A DNA stretch of 64,000 bases from G963667075 sp963667075 (GTDB lineage: Bacteria > Pseudomonadota > Alphaproteobacteria > Micavibrionales > Micavibrionaceae), in contig OY762938.1 in the NCBI GenBank assembly GCA_963667075.1, positions 992,001 to 1,056,000 of the forward strand. Direction: 5' to 3'. The notes below the pieces were generated by a model. It did not search any database and was not told the origin of the DNA. It saw nothing but the letters and a program-made list of their open reading frames with translations. This document shows positions 7,007 to 16,230 of this stretch, one piece after another (positions within the stretch are counted from its first letter, which is position 1; each line of letters opens with the position of its first letter). A program made the translations under genes and the position numbers.

Positions 7007-7955
7007 CCAGACCTAATCCTGTATCTGGAATGTCCATAACGGCAATGCCCTTATGCTCGGAACGATCCAGCGCATGTAGATAAGCAAACAGGTTCGCCGC
7101 CGCCTCGTGCAGATCGCCGCACGCACTTAAATTCTTAAACGCTGTCTCAGGCAAATCATGCGCAAAGCCGCCGCCTTTGAGCCCCATAAATTTTGTAGAG
7201 CCAAAGGCCAGCAACGCCTCACCCGGCACCACATCAACCGCCTTTAAGCGCACAGGAATTGAAGGCGCATAATGCCGCAAAAGCTGTCCCGGTGATTTTG
7301 GGGTTTTTGTCTTGTCGCCTAAATCATAAGAAACAGGCATACCCAGCACCTCTTCCAGTTGCTCTGCCGTGACAGCCCCCGGCCGCAAAACACATGGCGC
7401 ATCGCCTGAGAGATCAAGCACCGTTGACTCAAGCCCCACCGTACAAGCCCCGCCAGCCAGAACAAGATCCACAGAATCGCCCAGACTCTGCGCTGCCAGA
7501 ATCGGCAAGGTCGGACTAATAGACCCCGACCGGTTCGCACTTGGTGCCGCCACCGGCACAGCCGCCTCTGTCAGCAGTTTCAAGGCCTTGTCATGGGACG
7601 GCACACGCACAGCCAATGTCGGCAGGCCAGCACTGCAAAGCTCGGATATCGCACAATCCGCTCGTCTTGGTAAAATCATGGTCAAGGGTCCCGGCCAGAA
7701 ATGCATGGCCACTATTTCAGCCAGCGCAGGGAACTCAACATATTTCCTGACTTCATCGACATTGGGCAGATGGACAATCAACGGATTAAACTGTGGCCGG
7801 CCTTTAGCCTCGAATATCCGCGCCACCGCCTGCCCGTCAAGCGCATTTGCGCCTAAGCCATACACTGTCTCTGTCGGGAATACGACAAGCTTTCCCTCAC
7901 GCAAAAACGCGGCAGCCCTTTTAAGGGCACTCTCACATGCTTCAATAATTTTCAT
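6945..7955 (-). CDS. tsaC: L-threonylcarbamoyladenylate synthase (Sua5/YrdC family)
   Basis: Makes L-threonylcarbamoyl-AMP from threonine, bicarbonate and ATP, the first step of t6A37 modification of ANN-decoding tRNAs. At 336 residues it is the long Sua5 type: a YrdC catalytic domain (about 8-195), with PTETVYGLGANA, KGRPQFNPL and SANRSGSISPT forming the substrate pocket, and a smaller Sua5 C-terminal domain (about 215-330) after a linker containing SPGQLLRHYAP. The start ATG is followed by an amphipathic KIIEACESALK helix. It is convergent with the transglycosylase gene and overlaps it by 62 bases, with no terminator between them. Confidence 0.92.
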   Translation of the reverse strand: MKIIEACESALKRAAAFLREGKLVVFPTETVYGLGANALDGQAVARIFEAKGRPQFNPLIVHLPNVDEVRKYVEFPALAEIVAMHFWPGPLTMILPRRADCAISELCSAGLPTLAVRVPSHDKALKLLTEAAVPVAAPSANRSGSISPTLPILAAQSLGDSVDLVLAGGACTVGLESTVLDLSGDAPCVLRPGAVTAEQLEEVLGMPVSYDLGDKTKTPKSPGQLLRHYAPSIPVRLKAVDVVPGEALLAFGSTKFMGLKGGGFAHDLPETAFKNLSACGDLHEAAANLFAYLHALDRSEHKGIAVMDIPDTGLGLAMNDRLRRAAKGAARQTDGQ

Positions 7956-8004
7956 GTGTTTATATAAGATATAGAAAAGAAAAACAGCAAGTCCTATTAT
8001 TTTT

Positions 8005-8034
8005 TTGACATAACCTTTTTCTTTTTTGTATGGT
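8005..8034 (+). promoter_or_regulatory. Probable sigma-70-type promoter
   Basis: TTGACA (8005-8010), an 18-base T-rich spacer and TATGGT (8029-8034) lie just upstream of the 8066 gene. Transcription would begin near 8041, which supports the ATG at 8066 over the earlier in-frame ATG at 8030 that falls inside the promoter. Confidence 0.55.
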
Positions 8035-8065
8035 ACCCACTCATTTTTTAAATAGAGAGGTTAGC

Positions 8066-9052
8066 ATGTCACTGGAAAAAGAAATTTTTAAAGATGTAAC
8101 TATGGGCGAAACGCCTGAGCGGTATATGGATATTTTTTCTGGTTGGGCAGACGCTTTTGAAAAAATAAGCTACACAACAACAAACGAAAGATCCGCTGGC
8201 ACGTATTCCATAGACATTAACAATTCCCCCCGAACAGCACTTACTTTTACAGCCAGTATTTACGCAGACAACGCAATACCTCCCCTAGAGATGACAGTAA
8301 AAGCAAGTGTAGAAAAAGAAGGGTTTCGTATAAGCGTTGTAACAGAGGATGAAAGCATCCTTGAAAAAGTTACAGAAAAAATGCTCAAAATCGATGAAGG
8401 ATACCCGGAAGGCCATACTGGCCGCGGTGCTCTTTTAACAAAAGGCCGTGATGCCGAAACGCTGAGAACAACCATTATGGAAGTGCTTACAACAGCACCG
8501 GCTTTTCTCGCTCATACAGCGAAGGCAGCCGTTCTTGAGATGGAAGGAAAGCCACTACCAAAAATCATACAAACCCCTGATGACATGGAAAATTATTATT
8601 GCAACGTGCTCTCCGACCTTCTTCTAGAGAAGGACAACCCTGCATGGAGGGGATATTCATTTATTACACAAGACCCAAAAGGTGTGTGGTTTTCTGCAAA
8701 ACTTGATGCCGATAAAAACGCCCCGTTCAACATACAAATAGAAACCTGCAAAACAGAACAAGACCTAGCCGTTACACTACAGACAAACGATAATGAGATA
8801 ATAAAACACATCGCACAAGATATGGTCGCACTTGGCACAGAACTCCGAGCCATTTCTTCTGCTGGAAAAGGCGATATGACGACAATAGGCACAACCGTCG
8901 TTAACAGTCACGCTGCCACAACACTTCTTGATTCCATGATAAAAGCCACGCAAGACTCACCGCTCTTCTTAAATCATATCAGAGCAACAGCCATAACCAG
9001 TATGAAAGGCGCCGTAAAAAATAAGGGCCACGAAAACTTTCAACCCCGGTAA
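8066..9052 (+). CDS. Protein of unknown function with two similar halves
   Basis: Not recognised; 328 residues, apparently cytoplasmic, with no signal peptide or membrane segment. Each half has a beta-rich part (SYTTTNERSAGTYSIDIN; GYSFITQDPKGVWFSAKLD) followed by a helix pair with a similar ending (LTTAPAFLAHTAKAAVLEM versus IKATQDSPLFLNHIRATAI), suggesting an internal duplication of about 150 residues. The start is ATG 8066, preceded by AGAGAGG at a good distance; the earlier ATG at 8030 lies within the promoter. The last 13 bases overlap the end of anmK on the other strand. Confidence 0.65.
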   Translation: MSLEKEIFKDVTMGETPERYMDIFSGWADAFEKISYTTTNERSAGTYSIDINNSPRTALTFTASIYADNAIPPLEMTVKASVEKEGFRISVVTEDESILEKVTEKMLKIDEGYPEGHTGRGALLTKGRDAETLRTTIMEVLTTAPAFLAHTAKAAVLEMEGKPLPKIIQTPDDMENYYCNVLSDLLLEKDNPAWRGYSFITQDPKGVWFSAKLDADKNAPFNIQIETCKTEQDLAVTLQTNDNEIIKHIAQDMVALGTELRAISSAGKGDMTTIGTTVVNSHAATTLLDSMIKATQDSPLFLNHIRATAITSMKGAVKNKGHENFQPR

Positions 9053-10113
9053 AATACACCACCAGTGACAGGCGTATCAACGCCTGTTGTTGTGGGCAGG
9101 GACAGTGGTAAGGAGAGCAGGCTACGGACGGCAAGATAGGCAAAGCCTTGTGCCTCCAGCGCATCGCCGTCCCAGCCAAGCGTATCGACAGAGTCCACAG
9201 GGACTGAGAGCCTTTTCCGAAGCCCTGCCATAATAAGAGGGTTATGCCGTCCGCCACCTGTCACATACCAGTGCTCTGGCAACGCAGGAAAATGATCCAT
9301 GGCTTTAAGAATCGTAGCCACTGTTAGTGCCGTCAATGTTGCAGCCCCCTCTTCCAGACTCTTTCCCGAACAGGCTTGAAATTCATCTCTGTCCAGTGAT
9401 TTGGGCGGCTTTCTTTGAAAATAGGGATGGGCCAGAAAAGAGCCTATCCAGGCCATATCCACCTCGCCGGCACGCGCAAATTTTGCATCCTCATCAAAAG
9501 ACTGCCCCGCATGCGTCTTTACCCAGTCATCTATAAGCGCATTCCCCGGCCCTGTATCAAAGGCAAGCAACGCGCCATTGTCTCCGATATAGGTGACATT
9601 CGCCACACCGCCTATATTCAGAATAACACAAGGCTTTACGAGATCTGCAGCCAAAGCCTGATGATACAAAGGGATCAGCGGTGCGCCTTGCCCACCGGCG
9701 GCCACATCGGCATTTCTAAAATCACAAATAACATCTATGCCGGTTTCCGCCGCAAGTAAGGCTCCATCGCCAATTTGCCATGTAAAACGGTTGGCCGGAT
9801 CATGATGCACCGTCTGCCCGTGAAAGCCGATCAGGTCTATTTTGGTCTCCTTGGAAGAAGACATTAATTCTTTGACGATAGCGGCATGGGCCAGCGTCAT
9901 TTCCCGCTCTGCCTGATCAAGCAAATCATCCCGCCTTGTTTTGCCAAGACATGTTCTCAGCTTTTCACGCAAATCATCTTCATAGGGACGAGATATAAAA
10001 TCGAGCGTTTCAACAATCTCTTTGCCATCCGTTTTGATCAACGCCGCATCCATACCATCCAAAGATGTACCAGACATAAGACCAATCGTTGTATATAAGC
10101 TTTCTTTTTTCAT
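9040..10113 (-). CDS. anmK: Anhydro-N-acetylmuramic acid kinase
   Basis: Phosphorylates and hydrates 1,6-anhydro-MurNAc to MurNAc-6-phosphate in cell-wall recycling. At 357 residues it has the usual length. The N-terminus GLMSGTSLDGMDAAL is the family signature of this ASKHA-fold kinase. Further conserved segments are GFHGQTVHHDP, the ILNIGGVANVTYI and FDTGPGNALIDDW blocks that bind the phosphates and sugar, and YVTGGGRHNPLIM. It is divergent from tyrS with under 50 bases between the start codons, so the promoters probably overlap. No murQ or nag genes are nearby. Confidence 0.95.
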   Translation of the reverse strand: MKKESLYTTIGLMSGTSLDGMDAALIKTDGKEIVETLDFISRPYEDDLREKLRTCLGKTRRDDLLDQAEREMTLAHAAIVKELMSSSKETKIDLIGFHGQTVHHDPANRFTWQIGDGALLAAETGIDVICDFRNADVAAGGQGAPLIPLYHQALAADLVKPCVILNIGGVANVTYIGDNGALLAFDTGPGNALIDDWVKTHAGQSFDEDAKFARAGEVDMAWIGSFLAHPYFQRKPPKSLDRDEFQACSGKSLEEGAATLTALTVATILKAMDHFPALPEHWYVTGGGRHNPLIMAGLRKRLSVPVDSVDTLGWDGDALEAQGFAYLAVRSLLSLPLSLPTTTGVDTPVTGGVFYRG

Positions 10114-10161
10114 CTCTATTTGCTATCACGATTTATTCGAAAGCGAAAGGAACCAAAAGAA

Positions 10162-11418
10162 ATGTGTACATACAAATCCGATTTTCTAAATATTTTGAGT
10201 GAACGCGGCTTCATTCATCAGGGCAGCGATCTTGAAGGGCTTGATAAAAAGCTCTCCGAAGGTGTCAGAAGTGCCTATATAGGATTTGATGCAACCGCCA
10301 CCTCCCTTCACGCCGGCAGCCTGATGCCTATTATGCTGCTTTACTGGTTCCAGCAATGCGGACACAAACCCATCTCCCTGATGGGGGGCGGCACCACAAA
10401 AGTGGGTGACCCTTCCGGTAAAGATGTAAGCCGGAAAATGCTGACTGATCAGGATATTGAAAACAACATGGCCGGCATCAAAAAGGTCTTTGAAAAATAC
10501 TTAAGCTACGGCGATGGGGAAACCGATGCCCTGATGGTCAATAATGCCGACTGGCTGGATCATTTGAATTATATTGAATTCCTGCGGGATTACGGCCCAC
10601 ATTTTACAATCAACCGTATGATGACCTTTGATTCCGTAAAACTTCGTCTTGAGCGTGAACAACCGCTTACCTTGCTGGAATTTAACTACATGATCATGCA
10701 GGCCTACGACTTTGTAGAGCTGAACCGCCGTTACGGCACAATTCTGCAAATGGGCGGCTCCGACCAATGGGGCAACATGATTAATGGCCTTGAGCTTGGT
10801 CGTCGTAAAGATGGCTCTGATCTTTTTGTTGTGACCTGTCCGCTGATCACCACATCATCCGGTGCCAAGATGGGTAAAACAGCGTCGGGCGCCATCTGGC
10901 TGAACGATGATATGCTGTCTGCCTATGATTTCTATCAATACTTCCGCAACACGGAAGATTTGGACGTTGGCAAATTCCTCAAATTCTACACTACGCTGCC
11001 AATGGACGAAATTGCCAGACTCGAAAAACTGGAAGGGGCTGACATTAACGAGGCCAAAAAAATCCTTGCCTTTGAAGCCACCAAAATGTGCCACGGGGAA
11101 GATGCCGCCAAAGCGGCACAGGACACCGCCCAAAAAACATTCGAGCAAGGCAGTATTGGTGATGATCTTCCTTGCATTGAACTCAGCAAGGATGTGCTGG
11201 ACGGCCCTATATCTGTAATTGAGCTTCTAAAAGAAACAGGCCTTGCCTCATCCAGCGGTGAAGCCCGCCGTCTCATTCAGGGTGGCGGTGCCCGCATCAA
11301 TGACGTAAAAGTGGAAGACCCTGCGCAGACAGCCAGTAGCAACGATCTGACCGATGGCGGCTATATCAAAATCTCTGCCGGTAAAAAGAAACACGCACTG
11401 GTGCGGATGAAAGGTTAG
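10162..11418 (+). CDS. tyrS: Tyrosyl-tRNA synthetase
   Basis: Charges tRNA-Tyr. A class I synthetase of 418 residues. The Rossmann core begins with YIGFDATATSLHAGSL (HxGS variant of the HIGH motif), the tyrosine pocket includes NYMIMQAYDF and GGSDQWGNMINGLEL, and the KMSKS loop reads KMGKT. A C-terminal S4 RNA-binding domain (about 350-415) contains SSGEARRLIQGGGARIND. ATG 10162 is preferred because GAAAGGA stands 8-14 bases before it; an ATG 14 codons earlier would add a basic segment not typical of TyrS. Confidence 0.96.
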   Translation: MCTYKSDFLNILSERGFIHQGSDLEGLDKKLSEGVRSAYIGFDATATSLHAGSLMPIMLLYWFQQCGHKPISLMGGGTTKVGDPSGKDVSRKMLTDQDIENNMAGIKKVFEKYLSYGDGETDALMVNNADWLDHLNYIEFLRDYGPHFTINRMMTFDSVKLRLEREQPLTLLEFNYMIMQAYDFVELNRRYGTILQMGGSDQWGNMINGLELGRRKDGSDLFVVTCPLITTSSGAKMGKTASGAIWLNDDMLSAYDFYQYFRNTEDLDVGKFLKFYTTLPMDEIARLEKLEGADINEAKKILAFEATKMCHGEDAAKAAQDTAQKTFEQGSIGDDLPCIELSKDVLDGPISVIELLKETGLASSSGEARRLIQGGGARINDVKVEDPAQTASSNDLTDGGYIKISAGKKKHALVRMKG

Positions 11419-11537
11419 AATGCCACGCCACGGTAATCGCTTGAAAAAATGGATTACATCAGTGACATATGCACTTTAAAAGAGATTTTAATTGATATAA
11501 TATAAGCTCTCTGCTATTACTTTGCCTTTATTCTAAA

Positions 11538-11822
11538 ATGAAGAAGGTCATGAAAATGAAATTGAGCCCCATTTTTTCTGCTATTGCAAAGACGGCTGCC
11601 GTTGTTATTCCTCCGGCTGTCACAACAGCGACAACTTATTTTATGGGTGTAGACCCGCAAACAGTCTTCCTGGTAGGTTGGACTTCGACTGTAGCTTCCG
11701 GCATGACAACATTGTTAAATATCTCAAACAAAGCCTTTGAAAATAAACTGATATCAAAACAAGAAAAAGCCGCTCAAAAAAATACGACTTCAGCCGACGA
11801 ATGGAAACCCCACGCGTGGTGA
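11538..11822 (+). CDS. Small membrane protein of unknown function
   Basis: Not recognised; up to 94 residues. Two short hydrophobic stretches (about 12-32 and 42-60) are followed by a charged tail, a two-helix membrane topology like many small inner-membrane or holin-like proteins. There are ATGs at 11538, 11550 and 11556. AGAAGG (11542-11547) stands at the best distance from 11556, which would give 88 residues. It sits between tyrS and the AsmA-like gene, ending 10 bases before the latter's 3' end. Confidence 0.5.
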   Translation: MKKVMKMKLSPIFSAIAKTAAVVIPPAVTTATTYFMGVDPQTVFLVGWTSTVASGMTTLLNISNKAFENKLISKQEKAAQKNTTSADEWKPHAW

Positions 11823-11832
11823 GTTTGTATAC

Positions 11833-14800
11833 CTACTCATCCTGAAAAAGAATATCACGCAAGAAGCCAGGAGTCAGGACCGAGAGAGGGTTAATACTCA
11901 CATCTGGATCACTGGCTTTGCCTTTCATGGTGTATTTGGCCGCTATGATACCTTCACCGCCTGTCAGAATCTGACCGACGAGAGGAATCTCCCGCAGCAA
12001 ACTGTTTATTTCTGACATCGGAGCCACAGTGCCTTGCATGTTAATTTCGTCACGTCCTTTGTCTATTTCGCCTGAGAAAGTAACACCGACAGAAGAGCCG
12101 GACGTTCTGCCATTTTCAAACTGAATCAATGTGCCATGTCTTTTCTTCAGGTATTGGAATTTTGCCTCCAACTTGGAAAAGCCCAACCCCTGATTGTTAA
12201 GAAGGTCACCTATACCCGTCAGGCTCATAACACTTAAAAGACGCGCCAAAGCTGGTGCTTTTGTAACTTTAAATTTCTCTATTCTAACGATACCAGACAG
12301 ATCGTTTTTATGCCCCCCTCTAACCGGTTCGCCATAAACCGTGATGGCCCCACCTTGCACATTATCATAGACATCAAAGGCACGAAGAAACGCTCCCGCA
12401 TCATCTGCTTCCAGTCTGAATTTCAGTTTCTTATCAACGTCTGGTTTATAACGAAGATAAATCGCCCCTTTTCCTGCTTTCGCATCTACCTCTAACTGAT
12501 TAATGTCACCTCTGTTGCTCAAATCAACATACACTTTAGCATTTTCAACCATGCGCGTTTTGGCTGTGCGCATACGTTGTGCCTTGGCAGAGGCAATCAA
12601 GGCGGGCCCTGTATAGGGCTTGTCATTATCGCCTCCTTCCAGGAAAGGCACAGCATCCAGGAAGCTGCCGTCAATAGACACTTTTAATGCATTTTTACGA
12701 GGCACTTCGAAGTCCAGTGCAAAAGAATTTTCTCCCAGCATTACTTTTGGAATACTGCCTCTTTTCAAATCATGCTGGCCGCCTACTTTTCCGAATATAA
12801 AATGCCCTTTTTCTGCAAACGCATCTTTCGTTTTTAAATAAAGATTTTCTATTTCCTGCACTTGATCATTTGATAGATGCACACGCGCTGTAACCCTGCC
12901 AGATTGCCCGATCGGTTTTTCATAATCGAATGGATCTACAAAGAAACGCGCCGTTGTTATATCTGCATTAACATCAATGTCAGCGGCCGTTTTGGAGGTT
13001 TCTGTATAGACCAGATCAACCGGCACCGGCCCCAAGAGAAAATCTTCCAGATTAACACCAAAACGATCCCGAAATGTGTCGTCTGTTATAAGGCTGGCTT
13101 TAAGCTTGCTGATGTAAGGCGCGGCTGATTCATTAATGTAGCGCTCCCAGCTAAAGTCAATATCATGACCACCGATTTTGGCCTTTCCGCCAATATCGAC
13201 TTTTCCTTTTGCAACCTTCACAGACAAGGGGCCTTCCGTCAGATCAAGTTTTCTGACAACATTTGGAATACGAACATCTCGCACAACCGCCTCAATGACA
13301 ATCTCAAGATCCTCTTCATCCAGATCCTTTACGGTTGGGAAATCAACACTGGCTTTTAAGTCCGCTTCGCCCCGCACATCCTCTACATTAAAATCAAGAT
13401 TTTTGCCCAACGAAAAAGGTTCCTGCTGAATATATCTTAAGATCGTTTGCAAAGGCCCTTTCAGGGCGAGATCAATCGCCGCCGTACCCGCGCCTTTAAC
13501 AAAAAGATCATCAAGTACAATGCGACCTTCGGACAACGCCATGTCAGAGACCATACCGCCTGTTACATGAATATCAATCGCCCCTTCTTTTAAGGAGCCA
13601 CTTCCCTTTGCCTGTGTTACCGCGAACAAGGGCGCACGATAATCAATCTTTAGCCTATCAAAAGAAAACAGGCTTTCTATGTTTTTCACATCAAGCTGCC
13701 ATCCCTTGATCTCATCCTCTTGTGCTTTTAGATCAAAACTGATTGCTGCATCATAGAAACGTCCACCGGACAATTTTTTCGTAAGCCATTCCTGCGCTGG
13801 CTCTCCTTCAAGCATATCAGGCCACAAAGGACCGATTTTTCTTAAAGGAAGATCGGCAATTTCTATGTTTACCGGACCTTCAACAACCCCCTCTGCCAAC
13901 TTGATTTTTGAGCGCATTTTTATCGGCAAATCTCTTAATGTGATCCCAAAGGATGAGAGTTCAGCCAGATTCCACTCTTTTTCGTAAGAGAGTTTTAAAG
14001 ACAGATCTTTAAAAGGCACCGCTTCATTATAAACACCCGGCACAAAAATCGCGCCACTATCAGAATCCAAAGACAAAAACGCTTTTTCCAGTTCCATTTC
14101 TTTGTTCACGGAAGCCGAAATATGACCGTTTATTGTCAGGTGCTGATCTTTAAGGAAAGAAAGAGATTCAAAATTTCTGGAAAACAACGCCGGATCCAGG
14201 CGTTCTATTGCGGTATCAATCAGAAACCCTTGCGCATAACGGTCATATATAATTTTTCCGCTGACACCCGCATATTCTCCACTTCTTTTCAAGCTGGCAT
14301 CTACAACAGCCTGTATGCCTTTTTCAGTACGCGAGAACTCTGCACTGACCTCAGGTAAGAGCCAGGACATACCCATTTTGTGATCTTCCACAATCAGCAA
14401 GGCTTTTGCAATTTCAAAACTCTGCAACCGGGATAACGGTGATTTTTTTTCTCTGGCATGATGAGGTGGCAATAAAAGTAAATCAAGCATCTCCTTGATC
14501 ACTTTTGTTTGATTCTCTGCGCTATGATTCGAAGCAACATTTTTCTTGTCTTCAAAATCAAGGTTAAACGTGCCCTGTTTATCACGCACAATTTTGATCT
14601 TTGGTTTTTGCAGAATAATAGCTTTGGGATAAATTTTACCAATCAGCAGCGGCCCTTTTGCAAGACTGATCGCCACTTCTTCCATGCTGGCCAGCGTTTC
14701 ATTTTTTCCAAGCACGTTAACATTTTGTGCACTTATTAATAGTGGCCCTTTAAGGTCGGGCCACTGCAAAACGATACGATCAAAGCTGATATTATACCCT

Positions 14801-14982
14801 TGCTCCGTATCTTTTAACGCGCTTTGGACATATTCCTTTGCGAAACCGATATCAAGCGGCCCCGACGTAAGACGCCAGACAGCAATGCCACCAACAAGAA
14901 TTATCAGAACAGCCAGAACCGCAGTAACCTCCAACGCAACAAGAAGAGTCCTGCGGAGAAATTTAAGAATGTATTTTATCAA
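11833..14982 (-). CDS. AsmA-like envelope protein (DUF3971/AsmA C-terminal type)
   Basis: A 1049-residue protein with one N-terminal membrane anchor (about 12-36, LVALEVTAVLAVLIILVGG) and a very long, repetitive beta-rich periplasmic part. The C-terminal region (LSGIVRIEKFKVTKAPALARLLSVMSLTGIGDLL, then FSGEIDKGRDEINMQGTVAP) is typical of YhdP-like AsmA-superfamily proteins. Members are thought to bridge inner and outer membrane and move or balance phospholipids (established for E. coli YhdP, TamB and YdbH). The start lies 38 bases after the alpha/beta-hydrolase gene on the same strand, so they may share a transcript. Family assignment is solid; which paralogue group is less sure. Confidence 0.85.
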   Translation of the reverse strand: MIKYILKFLRRTLLVALEVTAVLAVLIILVGGIAVWRLTSGPLDIGFAKEYVQSALKDTEQGYNISFDRIVLQWPDLKGPLLISAQNVNVLGKNETLASMEEVAISLAKGPLLIGKIYPKAIILQKPKIKIVRDKQGTFNLDFEDKKNVASNHSAENQTKVIKEMLDLLLLPPHHAREKKSPLSRLQSFEIAKALLIVEDHKMGMSWLLPEVSAEFSRTEKGIQAVVDASLKRSGEYAGVSGKIIYDRYAQGFLIDTAIERLDPALFSRNFESLSFLKDQHLTINGHISASVNKEMELEKAFLSLDSDSGAIFVPGVYNEAVPFKDLSLKLSYEKEWNLAELSSFGITLRDLPIKMRSKIKLAEGVVEGPVNIEIADLPLRKIGPLWPDMLEGEPAQEWLTKKLSGGRFYDAAISFDLKAQEDEIKGWQLDVKNIESLFSFDRLKIDYRAPLFAVTQAKGSGSLKEGAIDIHVTGGMVSDMALSEGRIVLDDLFVKGAGTAAIDLALKGPLQTILRYIQQEPFSLGKNLDFNVEDVRGEADLKASVDFPTVKDLDEEDLEIVIEAVVRDVRIPNVVRKLDLTEGPLSVKVAKGKVDIGGKAKIGGHDIDFSWERYINESAAPYISKLKASLITDDTFRDRFGVNLEDFLLGPVPVDLVYTETSKTAADIDVNADITTARFFVDPFDYEKPIGQSGRVTARVHLSNDQVQEIENLYLKTKDAFAEKGHFIFGKVGGQHDLKRGSIPKVMLGENSFALDFEVPRKNALKVSIDGSFLDAVPFLEGGDNDKPYTGPALIASAKAQRMRTAKTRMVENAKVYVDLSNRGDINQLEVDAKAGKGAIYLRYKPDVDKKLKFRLEADDAGAFLRAFDVYDNVQGGAITVYGEPVRGGHKNDLSGIVRIEKFKVTKAPALARLLSVMSLTGIGDLLNNQGLGFSKLEAKFQYLKKRHGTLIQFENGRTSGSSVGVTFSGEIDKGRDEINMQGTVAPMSEINSLLREIPLVGQILTGGEGIIAAKYTMKGKASDPDVSINPLSVLTPGFLRDILFQDE

Positions 14983-15020
14983 TCCCGCCCCGGCAAAAAA
15001 ATGAGGTTAGATTTAAAAAT

Positions 15021-15701
15021 CTAGGCAGCTTTACTCAAAAGAGGCACTTCAACGTTGTTGACACCGGCTTCAGCCCGATTCAAATGATCATGAATGTTGA
15101 TGAGCAGGTTTTGCATACAACCACTAAAGAAGTGATTTGCCCCTTCAACAACACGATAATCAATATCAATCCCTTTTTGAGCACGAAGCTTTTGCACAAG
15201 CTTTTCTACTGAACTTTCAGGCACGAGATCATCACGATCCCCTTGCAGGATAAGGCCCGATTGCGGACATGGTGCCAAAAAGCTAAAATCGTACAGATTC
15301 GCAGGCGGCGCAACAGAAATAAAACCTTTAATTTCAGGACGGCGCATCAAAAGCTGCATACCGATCCAGGCCCCAAAAGAAAATCCGCCAACCCATGTAT
15401 AAGGCGCATTCGGATTCATTTCCTGCATCCAGTCCAGCACAGAAGCGGCATCGCTCAACTCGCCTTCACCTTTATCGAAAGAGCCCTGTGAACGGCCAAC
15501 ACCGCGAAAATTAAAACGCATTGTTGAAAAACCACGCTGCACAAAAGACTGATACATGGCAAACGTGATTTTGTTGTTCATTGTCCCGCCATGTTCAGGG
15601 TGCGGATGAAGAACAACAGCAAGCGGCGCATTTTTAGTTTTAGAGTGTGAGTAGCGGCCCTCAAGGCGGCCGGCGGGTCCATTAAAAATAATATCTGGCA
15701 T
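15021..15701 (-). CDS. Alpha/beta hydrolase (COG2945-like)
   Basis: A 226-residue cytoplasmic serine hydrolase. The nucleophile elbow is GFSFGAW, the acid is probably in LQGDRDDLVP and the His in GANHFF, giving a Ser-Asp-His triad in the expected order. The oxyanion region reads HPHPEHGGTMNNK and FNFRGVGRSQGS, characteristic of the short dienelactone-hydrolase-like family found across proteobacteria. The substrate is unknown. It is upstream of, and co-directional with, the AsmA-like gene, and divergent from the ferredoxin gene. Confidence 0.82.
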   Translation of the reverse strand: MPDIIFNGPAGRLEGRYSHSKTKNAPLAVVLHPHPEHGGTMNNKITFAMYQSFVQRGFSTMRFNFRGVGRSQGSFDKGEGELSDAASVLDWMQEMNPNAPYTWVGGFSFGAWIGMQLLMRRPEIKGFISVAPPANLYDFSFLAPCPQSGLILQGDRDDLVPESSVEKLVQKLRAQKGIDIDYRVVEGANHFFSGCMQNLLINIHDHLNRAEAGVNNVEVPLLSKAA

Positions 15702-15869
15702 ACTGTACTATATTTCCCCTTTGAGAGCTTCCTTATGCAAAACAGAGTCTCTTCCCCTGACCTGCTCCGCTCAATAAACGCAAGGTTTATAGCGCACTCG
15801 AACTCTTCTTGTCCAATAAATAATCATAATCTATTGAAATAGCTGTTGATTCTATATAGTATCCGCCGC

Positions 15870-16208
15870 ATGATTAAAGTAACGTTTCTATTAAAAGATG
15901 GCACCGCAAAAAAGGTAGAGGCCCAGCCCGGACTCTCTGTTATGGAGGTCGCCGTCAAACACAGGATAGGCGCGCTTGACGGGGCTTGCGGTGGCGGCAT
16001 GTCTTGTGCAACATGTCATGTTTATGTGCATCCTGACTGGTGGGATAAAGTGCTGCCCGAAGACGGCGACATTTCAGAAAGTGAAGAGGACATGCTTGAC
16101 CTTGCTTTCTCTGTCGGGAAGTTTTCACGCTTGTCCTGTCAGATCATTCTTACCGAAGAACTGGACGGCATCATTGTTGCGGAACCAGGCACAAAAACCG
16201 ACTGGTAA
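15870..16208 (+). CDS. 2Fe-2S ferredoxin (adrenodoxin/ISC type)
   Basis: A 112-residue electron carrier. The cluster cysteines follow the adrenodoxin pattern: GACGGGMSCATCHVYV gives C-x5-C-x2-C, and the fourth Cys is in LSCQI near residue 90. The acidic helix SESEEDMLDLA is the usual partner-docking surface. It could serve P450s, hydroxylases or Fe-S assembly; no isc/suf genes are adjacent. The ATG at 15870 begins MIKVTFLL, the normal family start; an upstream in-frame TTG (15846) has no support. It is 22 bases upstream of ribF on the same strand. Confidence 0.88.
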   Translation: MIKVTFLLKDGTAKKVEAQPGLSVMEVAVKHRIGALDGACGGGMSCATCHVYVHPDWWDKVLPEDGDISESEEDMLDLAFSVGKFSRLSCQIILTEELDGIIVAEPGTKTDW

Positions 16209-16230
16209 TATTTATACAATATCTAATGTC

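Noticed and set aside
15976..16230. Longer ribF reading frame starting inside the ferredoxin gene
   Set aside because: The extra segment has no ribF similarity, and the standard N-terminus begins at 16231.
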